DNA of 64,000 nucleotides from PALSA-612 sp963704335 (GTDB lineage Bacteria > Actinomycetota > Thermoleophilia > Gaiellales > Gaiellaceae), in assembly GCA_963704335.1 (NCBI GenBank), contig OY969889.1:2728001-2792000 (forward strand), written 5' to 3'. Positions within the stretch are counted from its first letter, which is position 1. Each line of letters opens with the position of its first letter. The position numbers were made by a program, and so were the translations under genes. Of this stretch, positions 50,841 through 60,135 are shown piece by piece. The notes under the pieces are model-generated. The model worked only from the letters and a program-made list of their open reading frames with translations. It was not told the DNA's origin and made no database searches.

Positions 50841-53810
50841 TCACTCTTCGGGCGCGGGCGGAGATGGGGGCGGCGCGAGCCGTTGCGCGATCTGCGCCGC
50901 GTCGATACGACTTGGTACGTCGAGCTTGCGGAGGATGTGCGAGACGTGGACACTCGCGGTCTTGACGCTGATCGTGAGCTCCCCGGCGATCTCGCGGTTC
51001 GTGCAGCCGCGCGCGAGCAGCTGGAGCACCTCGCGCTCGCGCGGGGTTAAGCCGAGGGCGTTTTCTTCGTCGAGCGGCTCCTCCGCGCCGTAATCCGCGA
51101 GATTGAGACGGGCCCTCTGAGCGAGCAGCTCGAGCTCGCCCTGCAGGGACCGTGCAGCGAGATTGCTGGCGACCCAGTGCGCCTCGCGCGCGGGGATCGC
51201 TGCTTCCATCCGCGACGAGCCGGCGGAAAGAAGTGCCTCCGCATAGCGCCAGCGGCAGTAGGCAGCAAGGTAGGGACGGGCCAGCTCGTCCCAGACGGCG
51301 ATCGCGGACTGCCATTGCTCGGGACTGGAGCGACCTTCGACGCGGCTGTGCTCGGCTTCGGCAGTCGCGAGCCAGCCCGCGGCGTCCGGCATCACCGCGG
51401 CCGCGGCGGCGGCCGAGCGGCGCGCTCGCCCGACCAGCCGCTCCGCGCGGTGGCGCGCCTCTTCCACGCCCGCCTCGTCGCGCTGGACCGCCGCGAGCTG
51501 CGCGAGCTCCGCATCGGCTCGCAAAGCCAATGCGCAGACCCGCGCTGCACGGATCTGCACGGCAGCCGGCGCGTCGCTGCGCAGCACCGCGTCGAGCGCG
51601 GTAGCCGCGTCCGCCGGCCGCCCCTCCCAGAGGGCGAGCTCCGCCTGGAGGCACGCGTAGGCGGCGGTCGACTGCGGCTCGAGTGCGGCCCGCGAGCCCG
51701 CTCCCAGGTGTCGATCTGCGTCCTCGAGCTCGCCGCGCCCGAGCGCCAGTTCCGCGCGGAGGATGTGCAACGCCTCCGGCCGGAAGCTGCCGGCTGCGCG
51801 GAGGGCCGCGTCGAGCACCTCCTCGGCACGTGCCCAGTCGCCGAGGCCAAGGAGAGCCTCTGCGGCGTTAGCCGCCAGGAGAGTCCCGCCGCTGCGCTCG
51901 TACCCGCCCCGGCGCGCTGCCGCCAACCCCTCGAGCGCGTCGCGAGCCGCCTCGGGCAGCCTGCCGGCGTACAACAGAAGATCCGAAAGCGAGATGTAGG
52001 TCCGGAGCTCGTCCGGCGCCGTGCCGCGCTCCCTTGCCCGACGGCGTGCGTCGTGCAGGCACTCGATCCCTTCGGCGCACTGGCCGAGGAGGTAAAGGTC
52101 GACACCGAGGTCGGTGAGCGCCAGCAGGGCGGGCCGATCGTCCCCGATCGCGTCGGCGACCGCGATCGCTTCCTCGCAAGCGGCACGGGACTCGTCGTGC
52201 CGCCAGAAGCTAGTGAGCGCACTGCCGAGCGCTGCGAGCACTCGGACGCGTTCGGCCGAGGGCGGCTCCGCCGGGACCAGCTCGACAGCCCGCTCGAACG
52301 CGGCCAGACCGGCTTCGCGATCGACGCCGCCGGGGAGCAGGAACCAGCCGAGCCTCTCGTGCAGCAGGCCAACCTGGACTTCGTCGGCCGGGTCGGCCAA
52401 GGAGATCGTCCGCCGGATGAGCTCGGCGGCTTGCGCGGGGGCGCCCGCGAAGAAGGCGATCTCCGCAGCCCAGGCGAGGAGTGCCGACAGCTCCAGTCCG
52501 AGCAGAGCTTCGGGAGCGTCGACTTGCGGCCAGAGCTCGAGCACGCGTTCGACGTGCTGCAGCGCCTCCGACGGGCCGGACACGGCCGCTGCGTCTCTGG
52601 CCGCGTCGACGGACGCCTGCAACGCCTCGACCGGCCTCCCTGCCGCCGCCCAGTGGTGCGCCAGCTCCCCGGCGATCGAGCTTGCCGCGAGAGCAGGCTC
52701 GTCACCGAGGGCGCGGGCGATACGCGCGTGGAGCTCCTCGCGCTCACCCGGCAGGACGGTGGTGTAGATCGCCTCGGCCAGGAGCGCGTGCCGGAACCGG
52801 AACGACCCCGCCCGCTGGTCGGGCACGAGCACGTCGTGCTCGACCGCCCGGCGTAGCGCCTCGACGAGCTCGGCCCCGGAGAGGGATACGACGGCAGCGA
52901 GGAGGCGGTACGGAACGTCACGGCCAGCGGCTGCGGCAACCCGCAGCAGCGACCGGGTCTCGCCGTCGAGGCCGGCAAGCCGCTGCAGCAAGACCTCGCG
53001 GAGAACCTGCGGAAGTGCCTCTTCGCCCCGTTCGGCGGCCGCGACGAGCTCCTCGGCGAAAAAGGGATTTCCCTCCGACCGCTCGCAGATCTCGGCCACG
53101 AGCTCGGTCGGCAACGGCGCCTCGGCAACCGTGGCGAGAAGTCGCGCGACGTCGTCTCGGCCGAGCGGCTCGAGCGCCAGAGCAACGGCCTCCCGCGCGC
53201 GCAGCAGCTCCGCGACGAAGCGCTGCAGAGAGTTGTCCGGCTCGGACTCGTGGCTGCGATAGGTCGCCACGATCAGCATCCGCTGCTCACGAGCCGCGTG
53301 CGCGAGGAAGGCCACGAGATCCAGCGTCGACCCGCCGGCCCAGTGCAGGTCCTCGAGCAGGAGGACGACTGGAGCCTCGGCGCCGACATGCTCGAGCACC
53401 ACGAGCGTCTCCTCGAAGAGTCGGAGCTGCGAGTCCGGGCCCGCTGCGTCCAAGGGCACGGGGGTGCTCAGCTCCGACAGCTCCGGAACGAGGCGCGACA
53501 GCTCGCGCAGCGAGCTGCTGACGTCGGCGAGCGCTGGAGACCCGCGCAGCGGCCGCAGCGCCTCGACGAGTGGGAGATAGGGCAGTCCGCTGCCGACCAG
53601 GTCGATACAGCGCCCGCTCAGGACCGTCGCACCCGCCTCCCGGGCGCGATCACCCAGCTCGGAGGCGAGCCGCGTCTTGCCGATGCCGGCTTCGCCGGCG
53701 ATCAACACCGTGGAGCCGTGGCCGTCGGCGGCCTCTGCCAGCGCCGCTTCGAGACGCTGCAGCTCGTCTGCGCGCCCCACCAGGCTCGGCGACGCTACTC
53801 CAGGCTCCAT
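50841..53810 (-). CDS. LuxR-family transcriptional regulator with AAA ATPase and TPR (LAL type)
   Basis: A 989-residue cytoplasmic regulator. Residues 8-300 hold an ORC1-like AAA ATPase with Walker A GEAGIGKTR (39-47) and Walker B VVLLLEDLHWAGG. The middle is a long series of TPR-like helices. The C-terminal 65 residues form a LuxR helix-turn-helix (LTPREREVLQLLARGCTNREIAGELTISVKTASVH). ATG 53810 was chosen because upstream in-frame sequence is not conserved-looking and overlaps the divergent promoter region. It shares about 100 bp of upstream DNA with the methyltransferase gene. Target genes are unknown. Confidence 0.9.
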   Translation of the reverse strand: MEPGVASPSLVGRADELQRLEAALAEAADGHGSTVLIAGEAGIGKTRLASELGDRAREAGATVLSGRCIDLVGSGLPYLPLVEALRPLRGSPALADVSSSLRELSRLVPELSELSTPVPLDAAGPDSQLRLFEETLVVLEHVGAEAPVVLLLEDLHWAGGSTLDLVAFLAHAAREQRMLIVATYRSHESEPDNSLQRFVAELLRAREAVALALEPLGRDDVARLLATVAEAPLPTELVAEICERSEGNPFFAEELVAAAERGEEALPQVLREVLLQRLAGLDGETRSLLRVAAAAGRDVPYRLLAAVVSLSGAELVEALRRAVEHDVLVPDQRAGSFRFRHALLAEAIYTTVLPGEREELHARIARALGDEPALAASSIAGELAHHWAAAGRPVEALQASVDAARDAAAVSGPSEALQHVERVLELWPQVDAPEALLGLELSALLAWAAEIAFFAGAPAQAAELIRRTISLADPADEVQVGLLHERLGWFLLPGGVDREAGLAAFERAVELVPAEPPSAERVRVLAALGSALTSFWRHDESRAACEEAIAVADAIGDDRPALLALTDLGVDLYLLGQCAEGIECLHDARRRARERGTAPDELRTYISLSDLLLYAGRLPEAARDALEGLAAARRGGYERSGGTLLAANAAEALLGLGDWARAEEVLDAALRAAGSFRPEALHILRAELALGRGELEDADRHLGAGSRAALEPQSTAAYACLQAELALWEGRPADAATALDAVLRSDAPAAVQIRAARVCALALRADAELAQLAAVQRDEAGVEEARHRAERLVGRARRSAAAAAAVMPDAAGWLATAEAEHSRVEGRSSPEQWQSAIAVWDELARPYLAAYCRWRYAEALLSAGSSRMEAAIPAREAHWVASNLAARSLQGELELLAQRARLNLADYGAEEPLDEENALGLTPREREVLQLLARGCTNREIAGELTISVKTASVHVSHILRKLDVPSRIDAAQIAQRLAPPPSPPAPEE

Positions 53811-53912
53811 GTCTCGTTCGAGTATGCCGCCCAGATACGGCGCCCGCGTCCGAAAGATAAGGCGGTCCGCCCGATGCGCAGGCCCCGCCTTAGGGCCAGC
53901 ATCGAACGCGGA

Positions 53913-54753
53913 ATGAGCGCGCAGGAAGTCGACGCCGATGCTTTCAACGCCTTCGAGGCAGCGGGGTGGAACGAGCGAGCAGGCGGCTACCACCGGTTCT
54001 TCGGCTCGCTGACCACGCAGGTGATCGAGCCGCTACTCGACGCTGCCGAGGTCGGCGAGAAGACCCGCGTGCTCGATGTCGCGACCGGTCCCGGCTACGT
54101 GGCCGCGGCTGCCGCCGCGCGCGGCGCGACGGCGGTCGGCGTCGACGTGGCAGGGGAGATGGTCGGGCTCGCTCGCAGGCTCTATCCGCGGCTCGAGTTC
54201 GTGCAGGCGAGCGCCGAGCGCCTGCCGTTTGCCGACGGCTCGTTCGATGCGGTGGTCGGCAACTTCCTCATCCTCCATCTCGGGCATCCAGAGCACGCTG
54301 CCGCCGAGATGGCACGCGTGCTCGCGCCGGGTGGGAAGGTCGCGCTCTCCACCTGGGACGAGCCTGAGCGGACGCGTCTCCTCGGCGTCGCACTCGAAGC
54401 CGCCCACGACGCCGGCGCCGAGCCGGTTGCGTCCATCCCGCCTGGTCCGCCGTTCTTCCGTTTTGCCGCCGACCGGGAGTTCACCGGTCTCCTCGAGGGC
54501 GCCGGCCTGACCGACGTCGAGGTGGGGACCGTTTCGTTCACACACCGCATGTCCAGCGCGGATGAGCTGTGGGAGGGGCTTCGCGGCGGCACCGTCCGCA
54601 TGAGGGCGCTCGTCTTCGACCAGCCGCAGCACACGCTCGTGCGCATACGCGCCGCCTTCGACCGGCTCGTGAGGCGAATACGCCGCCGGCGACGGGAGCG
54701 TCGAGTTGCCCGTCTCGGTGAAGGTCGCCACCGGCCGAAAGAACCACCGATGA
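53913..54753 (+). pseudogene. SAM-dependent methyltransferase with a 3' frameshift
   Basis: The frame from ATG 53913 encodes a Methyltransf_11 enzyme: motif I VLDVATGPGYVAAAA, acidic loop VGVDVAGEMVGLA, motif IV/post-I AVVGNFLILHLGHPEHAAAE. Near 54672 the frame changes into an arginine-rich, unlikely sequence that fuses with the next gene. Dropping one base at 54669-54672 restores GEYAAGDGSVELPVSVKVATGRKNHR and a stop at 54751-54753, the normal family ending. The 841 nt length is 3 x 280 + 1, as a single insertion predicts. It is either mutated or a sequencing error; the active-site region is intact. Confidence 0.8.
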
Positions 54754-54767
54754 CGAGAGGAGAAGCC

Positions 54768-56171
54768 ATGCTTCGAAGTAATCGAATCCGGTCCACCCTT
54801 TGCATTGGGCTGGTCCTTGCGGCGGTCGCCGGAGATGCAGCGATCGCGAAGCCGCAGCACGGCCGGAGGTCGGGTGAGGTCATCCGCGCCTGGAACGAGA
54901 TCGCGCGCTCACAGGCGTTTGGGAATTCGGTCAGTTTCTCGCGCGTCCTCGCGATCATGCACACCGCACAGCACGACGCCGTCAACGGTGCGCAGCCGCG
55001 ATACGAGACCTATGCGTCGCATCTCTCGGATCGGACGGCGGACGCGGAGGCTGCCGCTGCGGCTGCTGCGCACAAGGTGCTCGTCTTCTTCTTCCCGGCG
55101 AACCAGGCATCGCTGGACGCCGCGCTCGCGAATTCACTCGCGAGCGTTCCCGATGGCCCGGCCAAGAGCGCGGGTGTGGCGCTCGGCCAGGCGGTGGGCC
55201 AGCTCCTGCTCGACTTTCGGGCGAACGACGGGTTCGACACTGCAGATCCGTTCACTCCGACGCCGGGTCCGGGCGTCTGGGAGCCGACTCCTCCGGCGTT
55301 CGCGCCGATGCTCGAGGCCCAATTCCAGAACGTCAGCCCGTTCACGCTGCGCGACCGCACCCAGTTTCTGCCCGGCCCACCGCCGGACCTGGCGAGTGCC
55401 ATGTACGCGCGAGACTTCAACGAGGTCAAGAGCCTGGGGCAGGACACGAGCCCGCTTCGGACCGCCGACCAGACCCAGCTGGCTCACTTCTGGGCCGAGG
55501 GCTCGCCCGTCGGCTGGAGCCGCGTCGGGAGCATCGTCTCGTCGCGCCGGGACTACGACCTGCATCGGACCGCGCGGCTGCTCGCCCTCCTGAACATGGC
55601 CATGGCCGACGGATTCGTCGCCGGCTGGTACCAGAAGCGGCAATTCGCGTTCTGGCGACCGGTGACGGCCATCCGTAAGGCAGAGACGGACGGCAACCCC
55701 GACACGAGCCCCGACCCAACCTGGCTGCCGCTTCGTCCGACGCCGGCCCTTCCGGACTACCCCTCCACCCACAGCCTCCTCGGAGGAGCGGCCGCCGAGA
55801 TCCTACGGAGGTTCACCGGCCAGGACGACTTTCGCTTCTGCATGACGTCGACCACCTCCGTCCCGGCGGGCGCCGAGCGCTGCTGGGAGAGCTTCACGGA
55901 GGCCGAGCTTGAGAACGCGGACTCGCGGGTGGTGGTCGGCTTCCACTTCCGCTTCGCCTGCAGCACGGGAGTAAAGGTGGGACGCAAGGTCGGGAAGTTC
56001 GCGATCCGCCACTCGCTCCTGCCCTTGCACAAGGGACGCGAAGGGGATGCAGGGACATTGTCGATGGGCCTGCCTGGACTCGAACCAGGGACCGACGGAT
56101 ATGAGTTGAAGGCCGGCGTCTCGATCGGTCTGGGAATCCGTGCTCACGCGGCAGGACCATGGAGCGGTTAG
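54768..56171 (+). CDS. Exported vanadium-dependent haloperoxidase/PAP2-family protein with altered C-terminus
   Basis: A 467-residue protein with a signal peptide (about residues 1-27). The PAP2 triad motifs are complete: K289 to RP in KRQFAFWRPVTAI, YPSTHS near 331-335, and SRVVVGFHFRFACSTG near 386-400. This family includes vanadium haloperoxidases and exported acid phosphatases. ATG 54768 has a GAGAGGAG site; the upstream in-frame reading is only the frameshifted methyltransferase. The last 30-40 codons run through a tRNA-Met-derived repeat (56065-56106) and are probably not native, so the original stop was lost or replaced. Confidence 0.85.
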   Translation: MLRSNRIRSTLCIGLVLAAVAGDAAIAKPQHGRRSGEVIRAWNEIARSQAFGNSVSFSRVLAIMHTAQHDAVNGAQPRYETYASHLSDRTADAEAAAAAAAHKVLVFFFPANQASLDAALANSLASVPDGPAKSAGVALGQAVGQLLLDFRANDGFDTADPFTPTPGPGVWEPTPPAFAPMLEAQFQNVSPFTLRDRTQFLPGPPPDLASAMYARDFNEVKSLGQDTSPLRTADQTQLAHFWAEGSPVGWSRVGSIVSSRRDYDLHRTARLLALLNMAMADGFVAGWYQKRQFAFWRPVTAIRKAETDGNPDTSPDPTWLPLRPTPALPDYPSTHSLLGGAAAEILRRFTGQDDFRFCMTSTTSVPAGAERCWESFTEAELENADSRVVVGFHFRFACSTGVKVGRKVGKFAIRHSLLPLHKGREGDAGTLSMGLPGLEPGTDGYELKAGVSIGLGIRAHAAGPWSG

Positions 56172-56221
56172 GTCTTCGGTCTCGGTGCATCTCGGCTGGT
56201 CTCGTTACCACCCTGTTGCCC
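56065..56221 (-). repeat. Attachment-site-like repeat B inside the haloperoxidase 3' end
   Basis: Minus-strand 56106-56065 matches the tRNA-Met(CAT) 3' half with one missing base in the anticodon loop region and one acceptor substitution. The flank to 56221 keeps the TCTCGGCTGGTCTCGTTACCACCCTGTTGCC block, which reads GGNRVVTRPAEM on the minus strand, but its middle has diverged from copies A and F. It overlaps the last codons of the haloperoxidase gene. Confidence 0.75.
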
Positions 56222-56707
56222 CCTCCCGGCGTGGCTGGAACAGGCTTCCCGAAGCGCTCCACGGTGCCGGCAGGCAGGTCGTGAGGCATGTGTTGCCAGC
56301 CATGATGCGACGTTTCGCGCCCTCCGTCTAGCCACCGAAGCCCGACCGCTGCGAAACTCGTCAACCGTAGAAGCGTGAGGTTTCCGCTTGTTCCGCGGAT
56401 TCTGATGGGCCCGCCTGGACTCGGGCGACGCGGTCGTGTGAGACGCGGAGGTCAGCCTTCGGTCATGCCGCGAGGACTGAACTCGTCGCAGCCGCCGGAG
56501 GCTCGGATCGGTCCCGCGGTTAACGCGGCGTAAGGTCTGCGCCCCCGCCGACACAGAAGTAGTCATGAGAGCGCGAGGAAGCGGCGCGGTTGAATCCGAG
56601 CCGGATGGTTCGACGTAGTCACGGAGGGTGCGGGTGGTGGTCGCTCGCGATGCACTCTCAGCCACGTAGGCCGCTACTCGAAACCATGAACCGCTAGGAG
56701 GCAGGCA
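56172..56707. other. Intergenic stretch with a truncated att-like repeat (copy C)
   Basis: No convincing gene in 536 bp. It holds the end of repeat B and, at 56406-56423, an 18 bp fragment (TGGGCCCGCCTGGACTCG) identical to the outer acceptor/T-arm part of the tRNA-Met repeat, ending at the same base as copy E. The rest shows short unrelated open frames only, and looks like decayed element DNA. The haemoglobin ribosome-binding site (TAGGAGG) lies at its right edge. Confidence 0.6.
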
Positions 56708-57133
56708 ATGGCAGAACCGACCCTGTACGACCGGCTCGGTGGCGCATTTGCCATCGCAGCAGTTGTCGACCACTTCAGTGAGGCCATCGTGCGAAACCCG
56801 ATCGTCGGCCAGCAATCGGAGAATCGTCAGCTCCGGGAATGGCATACCGACAATCTGGGTCGACTCCCCGGCCTCAAGTTCATGCGCAGCCTCTGGGTCT
56901 GCGAGGTTGCCGGTGGACCCCAGCAATATGCAGCGACGAAACCAGGCAGCACTTCACTCGGCTTGGAGGAAGCCCACCGCAAACTGAAGATTTCGCCCGC
57001 CGAGTTCGACGAAGTCGCGGCTGAACTTGGACGAACGCTCGATCACTTCGAGGTGCCTGAGCGCGAGAAGGGGGAAGTTCTCGCCGCGTTTGCCGCACAC
57101 AAGAACGAGGTGACGCAGGGATACTCGGAGTAG
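56708..57133 (+). CDS. Group 1 truncated haemoglobin
   Basis: A 141-residue 2/2 globin starting MAEPTLYDRLGGAFAIAAVVDHF, a typical group 1 (GlbN) N-terminus. The proximal histidine is in the EEAHRKLKIS segment. The B-helix to E-helix region reads LPGLKFMRSLWVCEVAGGPQQY, without the usual glycine-rich FxxYTG run, so distal-pocket chemistry may differ. A strong TAGGAGG site precedes the ATG. Such globins handle NO or O2. The gene sits between att-like repeats C and D, so it may be mobile-element cargo. Confidence 0.85.
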   Translation: MAEPTLYDRLGGAFAIAAVVDHFSEAIVRNPIVGQQSENRQLREWHTDNLGRLPGLKFMRSLWVCEVAGGPQQYAATKPGSTSLGLEEAHRKLKISPAEFDEVAAELGRTLDHFEVPEREKGEVLAAFAAHKNEVTQGYSE

Positions 57134-57225
57134 CCCCAAGGCGGAACTCACCGCGCTCAGGGACGAACAACGATCAGACCGCCTCCTCGTCGGTGGCGAA
57201 TCGCGAAGTACCTCGTGGTTGCTGA

Positions 57226-57310
57226 TGGGCCCGCCTGGACTCGAACCAGGGACCGACGGATTATGAGTTGAAGAGGCCGTCGTCTCGGTCGGTCTCGGCC
57301 GGTCTGAGGT
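57226..57310 (-). repeat. Attachment-site-like repeat D: intact tRNA-Met 3' half
   Basis: Minus-strand 57268-57226 is an intact 43 nt copy of the tRNA-Met(CAT) 3' half, from the anticodon loop (CTCATAA-type) to the acceptor end GGCGGGCCCA. It is base-for-base the same as copy F. The flank to 57310 keeps the GTCTCGGTCGGTCTCGGCC stretch, then diverges before the cyclase gene. No 5' half of a tRNA is present, so it cannot be a functional tRNA gene. Confidence 0.85.
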
Positions 57311-57358
57311 TTTGCTCGCCACGTCCTGGAACCCAACGAAAAGTGAACGCTTTAGCGC

Positions 57359-59956
57359 ATGATGGACCCTGTGCGGGGCGATCTTCCGTCCGGAACCGTC
57401 ACCTTCCTCTTCACGGACGTTGGGGGGTCGACGCGGCTGCTGCACGAGCTCGGGGTGGAGGCGTACGCGGAGGCGCTGGCAGAGCATCGGCGAGTGCTTC
57501 GCGAGGTCTTCGCCGCCCAGGGCGGTGTCGAGGTGGACACGCAGGGTGATGCGTTCTTCTACGCGTTCACCGATACGCGGGCGGCAGTCGCTGCTGGGGC
57601 GGCGGCGAATGTTGCGCTCGCGCCCGGTCTGATCCGGATCCGAATGGGGCTGCACACCGGCGAGGCGCTTCTGACGGGGGAGGGTTACGTCGGCGAGGAC
57701 GTCCATCTCGGTGCGCGGATCGCGGCCGCGGGGCACGGTGGGCAGGTGTTGTTGTCGGCGGCAACGCGCGCGCTGCTGGACGGCGGCGTGACCGACCTCG
57801 GCGAGCATCGGCTGAAGGACTTCGCCGGGCCGGTGGCGATCTTCCAGCTCGGCGAGGAGCGCTTCCCGCCCCTCAAGACGATCTCCAATACGAACTTGCC
57901 GCGGCCGGCGTCCTCGTTCGTTGGGCGTGAGCGGGAGACGGCTGAGGTGGCGAAGCTGGTGCGCGGGCATCGGCTCGTCACGCTGAGCGGGCCGGGTGGG
58001 TCGGGCAAGACGCGGCTCTCGATCGAGGCGGCTTCGGAGCTGGTCGGAGAGTTCAATGCCGGCGTGTTCTGGGTCAGCCTTGCGTCGGTGCGTGACCCGA
58101 CACTTGTCCTCGAAACGGTCGGGCAGACGCTGGCGGTGAAGGATGGCGTCGCCGAGGAGATCGGCGAGCGGGAGCTGCTGCTGCTGCTCGACAACCTGGA
58201 ACAGCTCGTTGAGGCCTCGACGGAGCTCGCCTCGCTCGTCGAGGTCTGCCCGAACCTCCACCTGCTCGTGACCAGCCGCGAGCTGCTCCGTGTGCGCGGC
58301 GAAGTGGAGTACCCCGTGCCGCCCCTCGCCGAGCCGGAGGCTGTAGCGCTCTTCTGTGAGCGCAGCGGGCTTGATCCGGACGGGACGACCGTCGAGCTAT
58401 GTCGCCGCCTCGACAACCTCCCGCTCGCCGTCGAGCTTGCCGCGGCTCGCACCGGTGTGCTCACCCCGCCGCAGATCCTGGACCGGCTCTCTCAGCGCCT
58501 CGATCTCCTGAAAGGCGGCCGCGATGCGGAAGCGCGCCAGCACACGCTTCGCGCGGCGATCGAATGGTCACACGACCTCCTCGCCGACGACGAGAAGCAG
58601 CTGTTCGCGCGGCTGTCGGTCTTCGCGGGCGGCTCTACGTTGGACACGGCCGAAGAGATCGTCGAGGCTGACGTCGACGGGCTGCAGTCGCTGGTCGACA
58701 AGAGCCTGGTGCGGCGGACCGGTGAACGGTTCTGGATGCTGGAGACGATCGGGGAGTTCGCCCGCGAGCGCCTCGCCGCCTCGCACGACGCCGACGCGAT
58801 CGGTCGCCGGCACGCGGAGTGGTTCCTCGCGCTCGCCGAACAGGCCGAGCCGTTCCTGAGAGGAGCCGAGCAGGCTTCGTGGCTGCAGCGCCTGGAGGAC
58901 GAGCACGACAACCTCCGCTCAAGCCTCGACTGGTTCTTCGACCACGACGATGTCGACGCCGCGGTGAGGCTGGCGGGGACGCTGTGGCTGTTCTGGTATA
59001 TGCACGGGCACGTCACAGAGGCCCGCCGCCGGATGCGGCGCGCGCTCGACGTTGCCCCGAACGAGCCGTCGGAGGCCCGCGCCCACCTGCTCTTCGGCGC
59101 CGGCTACCTCGCATGCGAGCAGTACGAGAACGAAGAGGGACTCCCCCTGCTAGAGGCGAGCTTCGCCTGTGCAACGGAGGTCGGAGCCACCGCGACGGCC
59201 GCGATCGCCGCCTCCGTCCTCTGCGCCATGCGGGCCGCGACCACCAGTAGCACGGCCGATCGTCGGGCGGAGGTAGCCGTGGGCGAGGAAGGGGTCGCTC
59301 TCGCGCGCGGGGCAGGAGACGACTTCGTGCTCGCGATCGCGCTCAACAACCTCGGCGGGGTGATGGCGATTCTCGGAGAGAACGAGCGGGCGGCGGCTTA
59401 TTTCGAGGAGAGCCTGGAGGTGCGCCGCCGGAGCGGCGATCTCTCGCGGATCGCCCTGTCGCTCGCCAACGTTGCCAGGATGGCGCTCCAGGAGGGAAAG
59501 ACAACCAAGGCTGCCACCATGTTCGCCGAGGCGGCCGAGATCGCTACGGCGATCGGGGACAAACGGCACATCGCGCTCGCGCTCGCAGGGCTCGGCCGGG
59601 TCGCCTACCGCGAAGAGCGATGGGAGGAGGCGCGCACGAACGCACGGGAAAGCCTGCTCCTCGCACAAGAACTCGGCATGAAGCTACCCGCCGTGGAGGC
59701 GATCCTCGGCTTCGCCGGGATCGCCACGGCCACGGGAGACACGGCGCGGGCTATTCGGCTCGCAGCCGCGGGCGCAGTCCACCTCTCGCTTGTCGCACCC
59801 GACGTAGCCGAACATGTCGACTACCAAGTCGACTACCAAGAGGTCATCGAGCGCATAAAAGCGGGCTGCGACCCGGAAACCTGGGAGCGAGCCTCGGCGG
59901 AGGGCCGGGCAATGACCCTCGACGAGGTCGCAAACTACGCGCTCTCCTCCGCCTGA
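57359..59956 (+). CDS. Cyclase-NB-ARC-like ATPase-TPR regulator
   Basis: An 865-residue protein. Residues 10-170 form a class III cyclase domain with metal aspartates D20 (FLFTDVGGST) and D64 (QGDAF), and R120, but H116 replaces the usual Asn of the NxxxR motif (VHLGARI), so catalysis may be weak or absent. Residues 185-470 hold a P-loop NTPase with Walker A GPGGSGKT (211-218) and LLLLLDNLEQL as Walker B, of the AfsR/NB-ARC type. TPR-like repeats fill the C-terminal half. Two adjacent ATG codons (57359, 57362) are possible starts. It lies between repeats D and E. Confidence 0.87.
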   Translation: MMDPVRGDLPSGTVTFLFTDVGGSTRLLHELGVEAYAEALAEHRRVLREVFAAQGGVEVDTQGDAFFYAFTDTRAAVAAGAAANVALAPGLIRIRMGLHTGEALLTGEGYVGEDVHLGARIAAAGHGGQVLLSAATRALLDGGVTDLGEHRLKDFAGPVAIFQLGEERFPPLKTISNTNLPRPASSFVGRERETAEVAKLVRGHRLVTLSGPGGSGKTRLSIEAASELVGEFNAGVFWVSLASVRDPTLVLETVGQTLAVKDGVAEEIGERELLLLLDNLEQLVEASTELASLVEVCPNLHLLVTSRELLRVRGEVEYPVPPLAEPEAVALFCERSGLDPDGTTVELCRRLDNLPLAVELAAARTGVLTPPQILDRLSQRLDLLKGGRDAEARQHTLRAAIEWSHDLLADDEKQLFARLSVFAGGSTLDTAEEIVEADVDGLQSLVDKSLVRRTGERFWMLETIGEFARERLAASHDADAIGRRHAEWFLALAEQAEPFLRGAEQASWLQRLEDEHDNLRSSLDWFFDHDDVDAAVRLAGTLWLFWYMHGHVTEARRRMRRALDVAPNEPSEARAHLLFGAGYLACEQYENEEGLPLLEASFACATEVGATATAAIAASVLCAMRAATTSSTADRRAEVAVGEEGVALARGAGDDFVLAIALNNLGGVMAILGENERAAAYFEESLEVRRRSGDLSRIALSLANVARMALQEGKTTKAATMFAEAAEIATAIGDKRHIALALAGLGRVAYREERWEEARTNARESLLLAQELGMKLPAVEAILGFAGIATATGDTARAIRLAAAGAVHLSLVAPDVAEHVDYQVDYQEVIERIKAGCDPETWERASAEGRAMTLDEVANYALSSA

Positions 59957-59980
59957 CCACCTCCGCAGGGAGTTTGCTGA

Positions 59981-60077
59981 TGGGCCCGCCTGGACTCGGA
60001 GCAGCCTGTAAATCGCCACCTTTCGCCCGTCGAGGTCTGCACGAGGGTCTGCACCCCGTCGCACGCGAATCGCACGC
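59981..60077 (-). repeat. Attachment-site-like repeat E: 18 bp tRNA fragment plus shared flank
   Basis: 59981-59998 carries the same 18 bp acceptor/T-arm fragment as copy C. At 60031-60077 is a second shared sequence, TCTGCAC-rich, that reads VRFACDGVQTLVQTS on the minus strand and recurs beside copy F at 62702-62757 (PVQTPVQTS). Copy E is therefore the truncated end of an element related to the one at F. Confidence 0.65.
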
Positions 60078-60135
60078 CGACTCGAGGGCCGCCCGATGCC
60101 GCGAGGGTGATCCGGTTCACGCCTAGGCTTGCAGC

